64,000 nt of DNA from Candidatus Saccharimonadota bacterium (GTDB taxonomy: Bacteria > Patescibacteriota > Saccharimonadia > Saccharimonadales > Saccharimonadaceae). A program made the position numbers and the translations under genes. The stretch spans positions 184,219-248,218 of the forward strand of contig JAQBRS010000003.1 in NCBI GenBank assembly GCA_028286395.1, written 5' to 3'. Shown in pieces: positions 33,247 to 42,275 of the stretch (positions are counted from its first letter, which is position 1; every line of letters starts with the position of its first letter). The notes under the pieces were generated by a model. The model did not search any database. It saw only the letters and a list, made by a program, of their open reading frames with translations, and was not told the origin of the DNA.

Positions 33247-33687
33247 TTATGCGTGTATGTGATCGACGTAGCCGTCGAGACGCTTGCTCCGTGCTTTGTT
33301 TGCCCATTCGTCGGCAAGCTCGTTACCTGGATCACCTTCGTGACCGCGAACCCATGTCAAAATTGCCTGAGACTTCTGATATAGCGCTAAGGCTTCTTTG
33401 ACGATTTCAAGATTCTTAATTTCGCCACCTTTTTTAACCCAGTTTTTTGCTTCCCATCCAGGCGCCCATTTCGTAATCACGTTGATCCAAAACTCGCTGT
33501 CGGTATAGATCTCACACTCTTGTCCACCAGCATCTTTCATAGCGGCAATTAGCGCTTGACCTTCCATACGAATATTCGTTGAATTGAGTTCGTGACCAAC
33601 AATTGCCGGTTGCATTTCTTTTATCACTGCGAAGCCACCAGGTCCTGGATTCGGGCTACAGCTTCCGTCGGTATAGTAAGTAATCAT
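33247..33687 (-). CDS. rnhA: ribonuclease HI
   Basis: Degrades RNA in RNA:DNA hybrids. 146 residues with the acidic site in order: D7 in YYTDGSC, E in IRMEGQALIAA, D in IYTDSEFW and the final D in NELADEWAN; the flexible-loop His is in VRGHEG. A TAAAAT at 33696-33701 ends 8 bp before the ATG (leaderless). Confidence 0.95.
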   Translation of the reverse strand: MITYYTDGSCSPNPGPGGFAVIKEMQPAIVGHELNSTNIRMEGQALIAAMKDAGGQECEIYTDSEFWINVITKWAPGWEAKNWVKKGGEIKNLEIVKEALALYQKSQAILTWVRGHEGDPGNELADEWANKARSKRLDGYVDHIHA

Positions 33688-33707
33688 TACTCACCATTTT
33701 ACACTAT

Positions 33708-34232
33708 CTAATTGTAGACAGCGATTTGAGTTGCGGTGATTGTGTCACCATCTTTTGTTCCTACAACGACAACTGTGTCATTAACTGCAGGCTTTGTGTC
33801 GCCAGCATACGTAGTCGATGAGCTCGTTTTAATCGTCTGCGTCTTTCCGCCACCAGCAACAACGATATTATCGCTATTTACTGCCGTCACCACGCCCTGT
33901 GTCTGGGTGTAAGTAGTATTCGTGGTCGTCGTAGTTAGTCCGTCAGAACTACTCTGCTGGACGTTGTACGTGCGCTCGTTAGAAAATCGTGGACGGTTCA
34001 TCATTTGTGTTGTTCGCGCGCCATTTATCGTACTGTTTCCATTACGATCTGCTATCGCGTGAAATACCGCAAACCCGATCGCCATCAAGATGATATAGAC
34101 GACAACAATGCCGATAACGACCCAAAGTACCCACTTCGATGCCGATTTCCTCGCAACCACTCCTCCTTTTGAGACAGCAGTAGAAGTCGGCTTCTCTTCG
34201 ACAATTTCTTCTTTTTGTTCTTTTTCAGCCAT
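33708..34232 (-). CDS. membrane-anchored protein with DUF5666-like domain
   Basis: 174 residues: charged N-terminus, one membrane helix (about 34-57, WVLWVVIGIVVVYIILMAIGF), a Thr/Ser/Asn-rich linker, then a small beta domain (GVVTAVNSDNIVVAGG ... DTVVVVGTKDGDTITATQI) like DUF5666 OB-type domains. Probably faces outside. A clear AAAGGAG ribosome site precedes the ATG. Function unknown. Confidence 0.72.
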   Translation of the reverse strand: MAEKEQKEEIVEEKPTSTAVSKGGVVARKSASKWVLWVVIGIVVVYIILMAIGFAVFHAIADRNGNSTINGARTTQMMNRPRFSNERTYNVQQSSSDGLTTTTTNTTYTQTQGVVTAVNSDNIVVAGGGKTQTIKTSSSTTYAGDTKPAVNDTVVVVGTKDGDTITATQIAVYN

Positions 34233-34323
34233 ATATATGCTTCTCCTTTACGTATAAAGAATACGGCTAAATTCTGAAAGGAGGCTTATATGTAAAAGAA
34301 TGTATGTAATAGTCGCATGACCA

Positions 34324-35451
34324 CTAAAGCGCAGGGCCAGTTGAAGTGGAATTATTAGCAGTCCCCGTCCATACCCACCTTGGCGTGTTGCCATCCGCAT
34401 AGGTAGGCACCGTGCCACTCTTCACAGCCATCACGCCATCAATACCCATTGTTCCTGTATAATTCGTGGCGCTATTGAGACCCATACTGAGGCGAACGTG
34501 ATCTCCTCCCGCCGGTACGGTAAATGTTGCGGTCGCAGTTGACCATCCATTTGCATCAGGACTCCAGGAAGGAGACGTCGAGCTAAACGTACTGATTTCC
34601 GTACCACCAGAGATAAGTTTTGCTGCCAATAAAGCACTCGTTGCAGCCTGACCGGTACTTTTAACATGAAAGATCACCGATATAACATCTCCATCCGAAG
34701 TCGGAATATCCGTATATACTCGTGGAATCGTGTTTGTATTGTCACCGACGGTTGAAACATACGACGAACCAGACCAGCCACCAGAAGTGACCCTCGTTAA
34801 AGTAGCGCTTACCCCCGTATATTTTGCCCAACCAGTCGTATTGGATTCGATTGACGGGTTTGTTGCCAAATTAGTAAGAACAGCTCCATTGAACGCCCAA
34901 GCATACCATCCGTAATTCACAGCCGGGTTATAGCCATACGACCAAGTAAAGGGTGCAGTGTACCCAGCCAGTCCACACACCGCTACACCGTTGTTTGAAC
35001 TCGTCCACGTGTAGCCACTGAAGCCAGCAACACCACTTTTTGAACTATAAGCATAAGCATTCCCTGATTTTGAACGTGCAACAATAGTAAACTCCTCGGT
35101 GCCATTGATCATCCCTGAGCAATAATAAAGATTCGCCACGGTTTGATCATATGAGCCAACGTTAGGTTTAAACGTGATGCCGTTTAACACTGTCGAGTCA
35201 CCCGTGTTTGACGAGGTAGCGCCCCCGTCAGGCACGCCATTGCTATCAAGAGTTACTAACTTTACAGAATCACCCAGTTTGGATATATCGGACTGAACAG
35301 ACTTATCATTTGCATTATTAATCACCGCGCTATAGCCAACCAGCACGATACCCGCCAATATACCAATCACGACAATCACGATGAGCAGTTCAACAATAGT
35401 GAAGGCCGATGTTGCCCCTTTGTTCGCTGTGTTGGTCCCACCCTTCATCAT
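34324..35451 (-). CDS. large type IV pilin-like protein with C-terminal jelly-roll-like domain
   Basis: 375 residues. Prepilin signal: short leader then SAFTIVELLIVIVVIGILAG (Ala in place of Gly before the cut, Glu at +5). The pilin core has a Cys pair (LYYCSG ... VAVCGLAGY). From about residue 190, LTNLATNPSIESNTTGWAKY begins a module resembling carbohydrate-binding (CBM4/9-type) jelly rolls, up to GTMGIDGVMAV. This suggests a pilus tip or surface adhesin that binds glycans, fitting an epibiotic lifestyle (inference). It overlaps the end of glyQS by 1 bp. Confidence 0.8.
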   Translation of the reverse strand: MMKGGTNTANKGATSAFTIVELLIVIVVIGILAGIVLVGYSAVINNANDKSVQSDISKLGDSVKLVTLDSNGVPDGGATSSNTGDSTVLNGITFKPNVGSYDQTVANLYYCSGMINGTEEFTIVARSKSGNAYAYSSKSGVAGFSGYTWTSSNNGVAVCGLAGYTAPFTWSYGYNPAVNYGWYAWAFNGAVLTNLATNPSIESNTTGWAKYTGVSATLTRVTSGGWSGSSYVSTVGDNTNTIPRVYTDIPTSDGDVISVIFHVKSTGQAATSALLAAKLISGGTEISTFSSTSPSWSPDANGWSTATATFTVPAGGDHVRLSMGLNSATNYTGTMGIDGVMAVKSGTVPTYADGNTPRWVWTGTANNSTSTGPAL

Positions 35452-36806
35452 TATTTAATCAACTCTTCAATGCTGACGCGGTGCTGTTCGGTCGTATCAC
35501 GTTCACGAATGGTAACAGTGTTATTTTCCAGTGTTTCGAAGTCGACAACCACACAGTGTGGCGTTCCGATCTCGTCCTGTCGTCGGTATCGTTTTCCGAT
35601 GTTACCGTTGTCATCCCACATAACGGCGCCGTGTTTTGCTTTAAGAGCGCTGTAGACTTCACGAGCTTTGGCAACTAATTCAGGTTTGTTACGGACCAGC
35701 GGTGAGACAGCATACTTCACCGGTGCGAGGTGCTCTGGAAGCTTCAAGAACGTTCGGGTTTCACCATTTACTTCGTCTTCAGTATACGCAGCCGTCAGTA
35801 CCGCCATAATCGCTCGCTCGACACCGAATGAAGGTTCGATGACGTGAGGAACAAATTTTGTGTTCGTTCCTTTAATCGTGTAGTCCATGTTCCTACCGGT
35901 GGCATTCTGAATATTCATAAGGTCGAAATCGGTACGGTACGCGAGTCCCAAAAGTTCTTCTTTGCCGATAGGAAAATCGAATTCAAAGTCGATGGTTCGC
36001 TTGCTGTAATGCGCACGATCCGCCTCTGGTACTTCTAATTCATGGACGTTCTCGTCGGGAAGTCCTAGTGCCTGTGTCCACTTCCACACTTGTTGACGCC
36101 AATGCTCGAATGCTTCTTCCCATTTGGCTGGATCAACAAAGTATTCAATCTCCATTTGTTCAAACTCGCGAGAACGAAAAATGAAGTCGCGTGGACTAAT
36201 TTCGTTACGAAAAGCCTTGCCCTGCTGTGCTAATCCAAATGGCAGATCGGGATAAAAGCTATCGAGCACGTTCTTATAGTTCGTGAAGATTCCCTGGGCG
36301 GTTTCAGGACGAAGATAACTAATGCTCGCTTCATCGTCAATCGGACCAACCGTCGTCTTAAACATCATATTAAATGTTCGCACTTCGGATAGCGCGTTAC
36401 CGTTCGGACTCTTAATGTCATTGTCTTTGATCAACTGCGTCATTTGATCAAGGCTTAGTCCATCGACAGGAAATCCCGCATCTTTTAAGAGGTGATCGGC
36501 GCGAAATCGTTGCCTGGTTTCAAGATCTTCCACCAACGGATCAGTAAATGTATCGACGTGCCCACTTGCCTTCCAAACTTTTTGGTTCATAAGAATCGCT
36601 GCGTCGACGCCATACATGTCTTCGCGGTCTTCAACGAACAGTTTCCACCAAAGCCCGATAATGTTTCGCTTCAATGCGACACCAAGAGGACCGAAGTCCC
36701 ACGTACCACTTAATCCACCGTACACGTCTGATCCAGGATAGATAAATCCACGTCGCTTTGCGAGGGAAACAATTTGCTCCATTTTTTCGTTTTTTTCTGT
36801 AGCCAT
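35451..36806 (-). CDS. glyQS: glycyl-tRNA synthetase (single-chain, eukaryote/Gram-positive type)
   Basis: Class II synthetase charging tRNA-Gly. 451 residues, alpha2 type. Motifs: YGGLSGTWDFGPLGVALK (motif 1 region), AQQGKAFRNEISPRDFIFRSREFEQMEIEYF (motif 2, split here as one known stretch), IEPSFGVERAIMAVL (motif 3), and an anticodon-binding C-terminus (PVKYAVSPLVRNKPEL). The TATACT at 36818-36823 ends 11 bp before the ATG. Confidence 0.95.
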   Translation of the reverse strand: MATEKNEKMEQIVSLAKRRGFIYPGSDVYGGLSGTWDFGPLGVALKRNIIGLWWKLFVEDREDMYGVDAAILMNQKVWKASGHVDTFTDPLVEDLETRQRFRADHLLKDAGFPVDGLSLDQMTQLIKDNDIKSPNGNALSEVRTFNMMFKTTVGPIDDEASISYLRPETAQGIFTNYKNVLDSFYPDLPFGLAQQGKAFRNEISPRDFIFRSREFEQMEIEYFVDPAKWEEAFEHWRQQVWKWTQALGLPDENVHELEVPEADRAHYSKRTIDFEFDFPIGKEELLGLAYRTDFDLMNIQNATGRNMDYTIKGTNTKFVPHVIEPSFGVERAIMAVLTAAYTEDEVNGETRTFLKLPEHLAPVKYAVSPLVRNKPELVAKAREVYSALKAKHGAVMWDDNGNIGKRYRRQDEIGTPHCVVVDFETLENNTVTIRERDTTEQHRVSIEELIK

Positions 36807-36833
36807 AACTAGGGGTTAGTATACCATATTCGC

Positions 36834-37511
36834 CTAGATAGAAGCATGCTCACGTGCCACCTGCAAACAGGCGGGCAAAATAGCCTCGACTCCCCCAATT
36901 TGAGCCAGGATTTTGATCGATCGCGTCGAGATGAGTCGCAGTAATTTAATATGTTCGCTGGTGATTTCACCATTTGGTACTTCGCGCAGGCCTTGTTCGC
37001 CAACGTCATAGCGATAGAACCGTTCTGGGTTTAACTTTTCACCATTAGTATCAATTTCCAGGTTAAGTTGGTGCCCTAAAAGACCAGCGAACTTCAAATA
37101 AAACCAGGTCTGCGTCAATGAAAGCGGGATAGTTGCGACATCGAGCCCCATTAGGATTTCCGACATCAGATCGAACCACTCAGGTTCATCGACATTTTCG
37201 CTGGCCTTCGTCACCTGTTGAATAACAAAGTAACCGAATTGTAAGCGGTCGTAATCCTCAATAATGTGACGATAAAAATGAACCAACCGTGACGACGTTA
37301 ATACGCCAAGCTGTCCCTTTCCTTCTCCTAACACAACGTCACAGATTGCGAATAACTCGATTCCCCCAGCGAGTTTGCTTTTTTGCTTGCGAACGCCACG
37401 CGCCATGACGCTACGTCGACCTTCGGGTGTTAATAGTTGCAAGATACGATCGGCTTCACCGTAGTTCGTTCGTCGTAGTACGATTGCGCGTGTCGTCGTC
37501 GTTTTCATCAC
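36834..37511 (-). CDS. recO: DNA repair protein RecO
   Basis: Recombination mediator that loads RecA on gapped DNA. N-terminal OB fold (TRAIVLRRTNYGEADRILQLLT, GRRSVMARGVRKQKSKLAGG) and a helical C-terminal domain; the zinc cysteines of some RecO proteins are absent. 225 aa. Its ATG overlaps the stop of the response regulator by 4 bp, so it is co-translated with a two-component pair. Confidence 0.92.
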   Translation of the reverse strand: MMKTTTTRAIVLRRTNYGEADRILQLLTPEGRRSVMARGVRKQKSKLAGGIELFAICDVVLGEGKGQLGVLTSSRLVHFYRHIIEDYDRLQFGYFVIQQVTKASENVDEPEWFDLMSEILMGLDVATIPLSLTQTWFYLKFAGLLGHQLNLEIDTNGEKLNPERFYRYDVGEQGLREVPNGEITSEHIKLLRLISTRSIKILAQIGGVEAILPACLQVAREHASI

Positions 37512-37882
37512 ATCACATTCCCAAGCACTGCCTTAATCGCCGCAGGCAGGTCATCGAGTTGCATCGTCGTCTTATCAACAATTCTACGAACACCGTATTG
37601 TTTCAGGTCTTCAAGTTTCAGACTCTCGGCCATATTCGTGCACAAGATAACAGGAATCATCTTGGTATCACCGTAAGACTGGAGTTCATGCAGTAACGCA
37701 AACGCCGTACTCCCCGTTAAGAGGACGTCGAGAATAATAATATCTGGTTGCGTCTCATCAATCTTGGCGATCGCGGATGGCGCATGCGGTGAGTGAACAA
37801 CCGTAAAGCCAGCCCCGACGAGTACGTCAGCCTCAAGCTCAGCCAACCACGGATCGTCCTCAACTAATAGAACGCTTGTCAT
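37508..37882 (-). CDS. single-domain response regulator
   Basis: 124 residues, only a receiver domain. Acidic pocket E8-D9-D10, phospho-acceptor D52 (IIILDVLL), T82 and K104 (IVDKTT) are in place. There is no output domain, so it may signal through protein contact. Start overlaps the end of the histidine kinase by 4 bp. Confidence 0.92.
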   Translation of the reverse strand: MTSVLLVEDDPWLAELEADVLVGAGFTVVHSPHAPSAIAKIDETQPDIIILDVLLTGSTAFALLHELQSYGDTKMIPVILCTNMAESLKLEDLKQYGVRRIVDKTTMQLDDLPAAIKAVLGNVM

Positions 37883-38628
37883 AACAAGCTAAGCTGCCTT
37901 GATGCCTGCAGCTCAACGTAAAAGGTCGCGCCGTCACGGTGTCGAGTCGCCCCAATCGTGCCATTCATCACCTCAGCGAACTGACTGGCGATGAAAAGCC
38001 CTAGTCCGCTACTTTGCGGACGAGCGTGAATTGCTTGCGGTGAATGTCTTAACTTCTTTTGGAGTTTTCGCCACATATCATTCGACAGTGCAGGTCCAAA
38101 ATCACGAATCCCCACGCGAATCGTTCCCGCTTTCGTCAGCGCTTGAATTTGCATATGCACTGCTGTTCCTGGCTGGCTATAGTACAGTGCGTTATCGCTA
38201 AAATTCATAATGATACGGCGGAGTAAATCCCGGTTCGCAACCAACAGCAAAGGATGTACTCGATGACTGACAGCAAGTGACCTGCCGTGGGCTTCAAACA
38301 ACGGCGCAAGCTCCGCTGCTATGTCTCGACAGAGTTGTTCAGGATTAATCGGTTCCAGCTCGAACAGAGCATCATTCACCTCACCCAGGCGTGCGACACG
38401 TGTTAGATCACTCGTCAGACGCAATGCGCGTTCACTCGTCAGCGTGATCTGCTGAATGAGGCGTCGTTGCTCGTCCGAGACGTCACTTGCATCAAGTCGT
38501 AGCGCTAATTGGCGCACCAATGCCAACGGAGATTTGAGTTCGTGGGCAGCTGCCGTCAGCGAAGATACCTCTATAGCATCAATCACCTTCTCAGAAGATT
38601 CGACTCCGAGTCCCTCACTCTTTTTCAT
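37879..38628 (-). CDS. soluble histidine kinase without a sensor domain
   Basis: 249 residues. H29 in AAAHELKSPLALVRQ is the phosphorylation site; the catalytic domain shows IIMNFSDNALYYS (N box), IRDFGPALS (G1) and SSGLGLFIASQF (G2). No membrane helix, PAS or GAF domain precedes the H box, so the signal must come from another protein or a cytoplasmic cue. TACACT at 38635-38640, preceded by TGc, ends 6 bp before the ATG: leaderless. Heads the HK-RR-recO unit. Confidence 0.9.
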   Translation of the reverse strand: MKKSEGLGVESSEKVIDAIEVSSLTAAAHELKSPLALVRQLALRLDASDVSDEQRRLIQQITLTSERALRLTSDLTRVARLGEVNDALFELEPINPEQLCRDIAAELAPLFEAHGRSLAVSHRVHPLLLVANRDLLRRIIMNFSDNALYYSQPGTAVHMQIQALTKAGTIRVGIRDFGPALSNDMWRKLQKKLRHSPQAIHARPQSSGLGLFIASQFAEVMNGTIGATRHRDGATFYVELQASRQLSLL

Positions 38629-38690
38629 ATACTCAGTGTAGCATCAGCTGGTAGTCCGTGACAAAGATGAGCGTGATTGATTTTGGAAGA

Positions 38691-39353
38691 TTACTGGTTG
38701 AACTTGATTGAGGCAACGAGTGCTTCGAAATCAGGCTTGAATGTGTCAGCATCGGTGCGAATCGTGACTGTTTTGTCGCGGATTTTGAAAATAACAGCTG
38801 AACCACGAATGTCTTTCGAAAATGCGCCGTCGAGTCGAGCACTGTCGACGCCGTTAATCTTGACCGTGCTTGATTTTAGGTCACCTTTTTTTACCAGCGC
38901 GGTGTACGTGTTAAGGATTGTGTCGTAATTCTTTGTCTCGATAGTCACTTCTAACGCATACTGCGTCGCAGAGTTAATAGTTGGAACAGAAACAGGATTC
39001 AAGTAAGCCTGGAAGGTCCCCGTTGAAGCATCTTTGTTGATGTACGTGCTCCATGTCTTCGGGTAAGAGAAGCTCAGCGATCCAAAGTCTTCTGGTCCAG
39101 CAAACTGTCGGTTTGGTTGCTTATCTTTCGCTTCAAAGTTTGCTGCATCTGTATCGGCTTGTTTTTTGACTGCAGTCGTCACGGCAGCTGATACTTTGGT
39201 GTCGACATTATCCTTTTGATCAAAGTAGTTAATCAGCGCCCAAGCGAACGCTCCCCCGAGCGCAACAGTCGTCACGATGAAGACGATACTGATAATCAGC
39301 CAGGTATTTACTGTCCCGACTTCGTTTTTATGCGCTGCAAGAATATGAGTCAT
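38691..39353 (-). CDS. membrane-anchored extracytoplasmic protein, 220 aa, PsbP-like fold possible
   Basis: One N-terminal helix (about 19-42, WLIISIVFIVTTVALGGAFAW), then a Gln/Asp-rich linker and a globular domain beginning FGSLSFSYPKTWSTYINKD and ending FEALVASIKFNQ, a pattern seen in PsbP-like or DUF1795-type domains. No catalytic residues recognised. TATAAT (39360-39365) ends 6 bp before the ATG: leaderless. Confidence 0.7.
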   Translation of the reverse strand: MTHILAAHKNEVGTVNTWLIISIVFIVTTVALGGAFAWALINYFDQKDNVDTKVSAAVTTAVKKQADTDAANFEAKDKQPNRQFAGPEDFGSLSFSYPKTWSTYINKDASTGTFQAYLNPVSVPTINSATQYALEVTIETKNYDTILNTYTALVKKGDLKSSTVKINGVDSARLDGAFSKDIRGSAVIFKIRDKTVTIRTDADTFKPDFEALVASIKFNQ

Positions 39354-39367
39354 ATCGCCATTATACC

Positions 39368-39898
39368 TTAAGCATTTTTTGGCTGTAAAGGTTGGAATAT
39401 ATAAAGGTGGTACGCCTCGAACGTATCGACAGCTTGCATCTGCTTAAATGGACTCCCAAAACACAGTAATTTCAGAGGTCGCCCTAGTCGATCTGCCTCA
39501 CGTTGCAAAAGCGTTCGCAACTTCTTTTCATCACGTTGAACAGCAAATGCGTACACGATTGTTGTTTCATCGGGCAATCTTGCCAGCCACAAATTTTGCA
39601 TCAATACCTTAACGTGGGGATCGCGGAAAGAAAGGAGCCGTGAAATGACTACTAATACAGGATTGATCTCGTACCCGACTGCTTTTGCGCCATAACTGGA
39701 AGCAATGCGCAGGATGATCCCATCTCCACTGCCGACATCGACGAGAAAGTCGGCCGAATCAATGCCAAGATAGTCAAAAGCTCGCTTTACGTACTTTTTT
39801 TGACTCGGTACATACGGCGCGCCGACAAATACGACCAAGCCAAAGAACACCACCAAGCAAACAATGATGAAGATGATAATAACGCTTGGTGAAATCAT
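39368..39898 (-). CDS. membrane-anchored SAM-dependent methyltransferase-like protein
   Basis: 176 residues. An N-terminal membrane helix (about 5-28) precedes a class I methyltransferase core: FLVDVGSGDGIILRIAS (SAM loop), AVGYEINPVLVVIS (acidic end of beta2). The core is short and lacks an obvious catalytic NPPY-type motif. Such anchored methyltransferases are common in CPR genomes; the substrate is unknown. Confidence 0.78.
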   Translation of the reverse strand: MISPSVIIIFIIVCLVVFFGLVVFVGAPYVPSQKKYVKRAFDYLGIDSADFLVDVGSGDGIILRIASSYGAKAVGYEINPVLVVISRLLSFRDPHVKVLMQNLWLARLPDETTIVYAFAVQRDEKKLRTLLQREADRLGRPLKLLCFGSPFKQMQAVDTFEAYHLYIFQPLQPKNA

Positions 39899-39908
39899 TT
39901 ATTTCCCC

Positions 39909-40130
39909 TTATTCTTGTGTATCAAATCGTTTTTTGACGACCTGAATATCATTTTTAAGTTTGGTAAGATCTTTTTCAATCTCTTCAGCCAGTGCTTCGG
40001 CATCTTTAAACTTATCGAGCGCATCTTCTAGTTTGAATGACGCGCCTTGGAACCATCCGACAAGTTCCGATAGGTCAGTTAATTTCTCTTGGACTGATTT
40101 TTTCTTTGTATCATTGTTTGCTTCTGACAT
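39909..40130 (-). CDS. xseB: exodeoxyribonuclease VII small subunit
   Basis: 73 residues forming a helical hairpin (FKLEDALDKFKDAEALAEEIEKDLTKLKN region) typical of XseB, which oligomerises on XseA. Overlaps the 3' end of xseA by 20 bp, the usual coupling for this pair. Confidence 0.9.
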   Translation of the reverse strand: MSEANNDTKKKSVQEKLTDLSELVGWFQGASFKLEDALDKFKDAEALAEEIEKDLTKLKNDIQVVKKRFDTQE

Positions 40131-41205
40131 GTTGGACCTCCGCTTTTATAATATTCTCTACCGTTTCAATTTCGAGTACTGCGCCAACTTTCTGATCCCC
40201 ACGCAACAGTGCATAGCCTCGCTTCAGCACGTTCTCTGGATTCACTTGAGAAATCGCAACGCGTAAAATGCCCAGTCGCTCAATAGTGTCGTCGAGCTTT
40301 TGCTGTGTCCGAGTAAAAGCCATCGCCAAGTTCTCTTTCGTTTGACGCGAGTAACTATCGATCGCTTGCGTGAGGAGGTTGCCGACCGAATTCGCCTGCG
40401 CCCATGCACCGCGAATGATCTCTTGCTTGTCTGGTACCAGAATCTGCGCGGCATTCGTCGGCGTCGCCGCTCGAACATCAGAAATCATGTCAGCAAGCGT
40501 GTGGTCGACTTCGTGCCCTACACCAACCAATGTTGGAATACGGCTTTCAGCGATCGCTCGCACTAACGGCTCGTCGTTAAAGGTCGAAAGATCTTCGGCA
40601 CTTCCTCCACCGCGAATGATAACGAGGACTTCTGGTAAGACTTCAAGACTATTGAAATAGCGGATTGCACGGATCATTTGATCAGGTGCCGGAACGCCTT
40701 GTACTTGCGTGTGAGCAACTTCGACTTCAAGCCCTCCCCACCGTTCGTTAATAATTTTGATAAAGTCTGCGTAGCCTGCAGATTCCGTACTCGCAATCAC
40801 CGCGACGTGTTTTGGGACACGCGGCAAGCCTCGTTTTCGTTCCTCCGCAAACAGTCCTTCTTTTTCAAGTTTTGCTTTCAGTAGTTCAAAGCCTTTTTTA
40901 ATAGACCCTTCACCGACTGGTTTGACTGATTTCAAGTTCAACGTGAAAAAACCCTTGTTATTCAATCGTGGCGAGGCAACAACGACAACTTTCATGCCAT
41001 CCTCAAGTGGCGTTCGCATTTGGAACAGTGACGTGAAACAACTCACCAAAGCGCCGTCGTCTTTCAGTTTGAAACTCACCCACTTGTTTTGGATGATTTT
41101 AAACTCTGCGATCTCACCCTCGACTTGAACGGTGGGATACGCGTATTCAAGTGTCTGATTGGTAAGCGCGACAAAATCGCTAACGCTAAGTAGTACGTTT
41201 TCCAT
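40111..41205 (-). CDS. xseA: exodeoxyribonuclease VII large subunit
   Basis: Degrades single-stranded DNA. N-terminal OB fold (YAYPTVQVEGEIAEFKI) and the catalytic core motifs VIIRGGGSAEDLSTFND and TLVGVGHEVDHTLAD, followed by coiled coil. At 364 aa it is shorter than E. coli XseA (456) because the C-terminal coiled-coil region is reduced. Overlaps the upstream flippase-like gene by 20 bp. Confidence 0.94.
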   Translation of the reverse strand: MENVLLSVSDFVALTNQTLEYAYPTVQVEGEIAEFKIIQNKWVSFKLKDDGALVSCFTSLFQMRTPLEDGMKVVVVASPRLNNKGFFTLNLKSVKPVGEGSIKKGFELLKAKLEKEGLFAEERKRGLPRVPKHVAVIASTESAGYADFIKIINERWGGLEVEVAHTQVQGVPAPDQMIRAIRYFNSLEVLPEVLVIIRGGGSAEDLSTFNDEPLVRAIAESRIPTLVGVGHEVDHTLADMISDVRAATPTNAAQILVPDKQEIIRGAWAQANSVGNLLTQAIDSYSRQTKENLAMAFTRTQQKLDDTIERLGILRVAISQVNPENVLKRGYALLRGDQKVGAVLEIETVENIIKAEVQHVRSKQ

Positions 41206-42238
41206 ATTTCAGTACCGTCAATTGATAGAACACGTAGCCAAAGATAATCGTTCCAAGGACCAGCGTGACACGAGCAAGCAACGTTCCGGCGATCGCCACG
41301 TCGGCTGGCACATTACTTGAAGCCAAGAATCCAATCATAATCGCCTCGTACACCCCAGCACCGCCTGGCGTCACAGAAAAGGCACTGGCCAGTGACGAGA
41401 CACCGAAGGCAACGAATAGGATCGAAGGACTCACTTCGTAGCCAAGTGAGAAGAACGCGATCCAGATCAATGCAACATCCGCAAGATTCACAAAAATGGC
41501 CCAGATAAACGGCTTAATAAGAATCCTGGCATCTTTTCGAATGGCGAGATAATCCTGGTGTAATTCTCCAAAGAAATCCGGGATTACGTTTTCTTTTAGT
41601 ATCTGTGGCTTTGTACCGCGAGTAATTTTGCTTACAAATCCATTGGCAAGATTCGTCAGCCATGTTGAGAACTTCTTCAAACGACGGGCATTACCGATGA
41701 TATAAACTGTTCCAAAAATAACCGTCAGGCTCACCACTGCAATAAGGCTAGCGAGAACGATAATCAGACGGTTGATACGACCGTCGTAAGCAAGGAACAC
41801 CACCGCAACGATCAAGATAATGACAAATGCGAGGAAGGTCAAAGTAAAACGAATCAATTGCGAAATTGTCGCACGGCTTGCTTTGACCCCATATTTACCA
41901 AGTACCCAACCAAGGTATGAGAAGCCGGCCGCTCCCCCGCTGGGAAGAATGTGATTTACGAAATTAAGTTCGAGTGCAATCCGAGTAATACGCCAGTGTG
42001 ACATCGTTTTTAAGTCACCTTTTGAACGCAGGTATGAAAAGATCATGCCACCGCCAGCATAGTAACTAAAGAACTGAACGGGAATCAGAAGCGCGAGAAT
42101 GCGTAGATCGACTCGATCGAGCAAATGATAGGCTTTTACGATTTCTGGCCAAGCAAAAAAAACGACTACTGCAAGCAGTAGGAGCGTTATCGTTGTTAAC
42201 CAACCCCGAAACGATAATTTTTGGGACATCTTTCGCAT
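41186..42238 (-). CDS. UPF0104/LPG-synthase TM-type integral membrane protein
   Basis: 350 residues with about eight hydrophobic helices. The pattern LNFVNHILPSGGAAGFSYL and, near the C-terminus, SVTPGGAGVYEAIMIGFL is characteristic of the family that includes the flippase domain of MprF and AglD-type proteins. Likely moves or handles a lipid-linked substrate (inference). TATAAT (complement of 42247-42252) ends 8 bp before the ATG; it is divergent from the methyltransferase gene across 37 bp. Confidence 0.85.
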   Translation of the reverse strand: MRKMSQKLSFRGWLTTITLLLLAVVVFFAWPEIVKAYHLLDRVDLRILALLIPVQFFSYYAGGGMIFSYLRSKGDLKTMSHWRITRIALELNFVNHILPSGGAAGFSYLGWVLGKYGVKASRATISQLIRFTLTFLAFVIILIVAVVFLAYDGRINRLIIVLASLIAVVSLTVIFGTVYIIGNARRLKKFSTWLTNLANGFVSKITRGTKPQILKENVIPDFFGELHQDYLAIRKDARILIKPFIWAIFVNLADVALIWIAFFSLGYEVSPSILFVAFGVSSLASAFSVTPGGAGVYEAIMIGFLASSNVPADVAIAGTLLARVTLVLGTIIFGYVFYQLTVLKYGKRTT

Positions 42239-42246
42239 ATGGCTTC

Positions 42247-42269
42247 ATTATATAGCATTCAGGTATACT
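42247..42269. promoter_or_regulatory. compact divergent promoter pair, both leaderless type
   Basis: Minus-strand TATAAT (42247-42252) serves the membrane protein starting at 42238; plus-strand TATACT (42264-42269) serves the methyltransferase starting at 42276. The gaps to the ATGs are 8 and 6 bp. Only 37 bp separate the two start codons. Confidence 0.7.
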
Positions 42270-42275
42270 AAAGCT

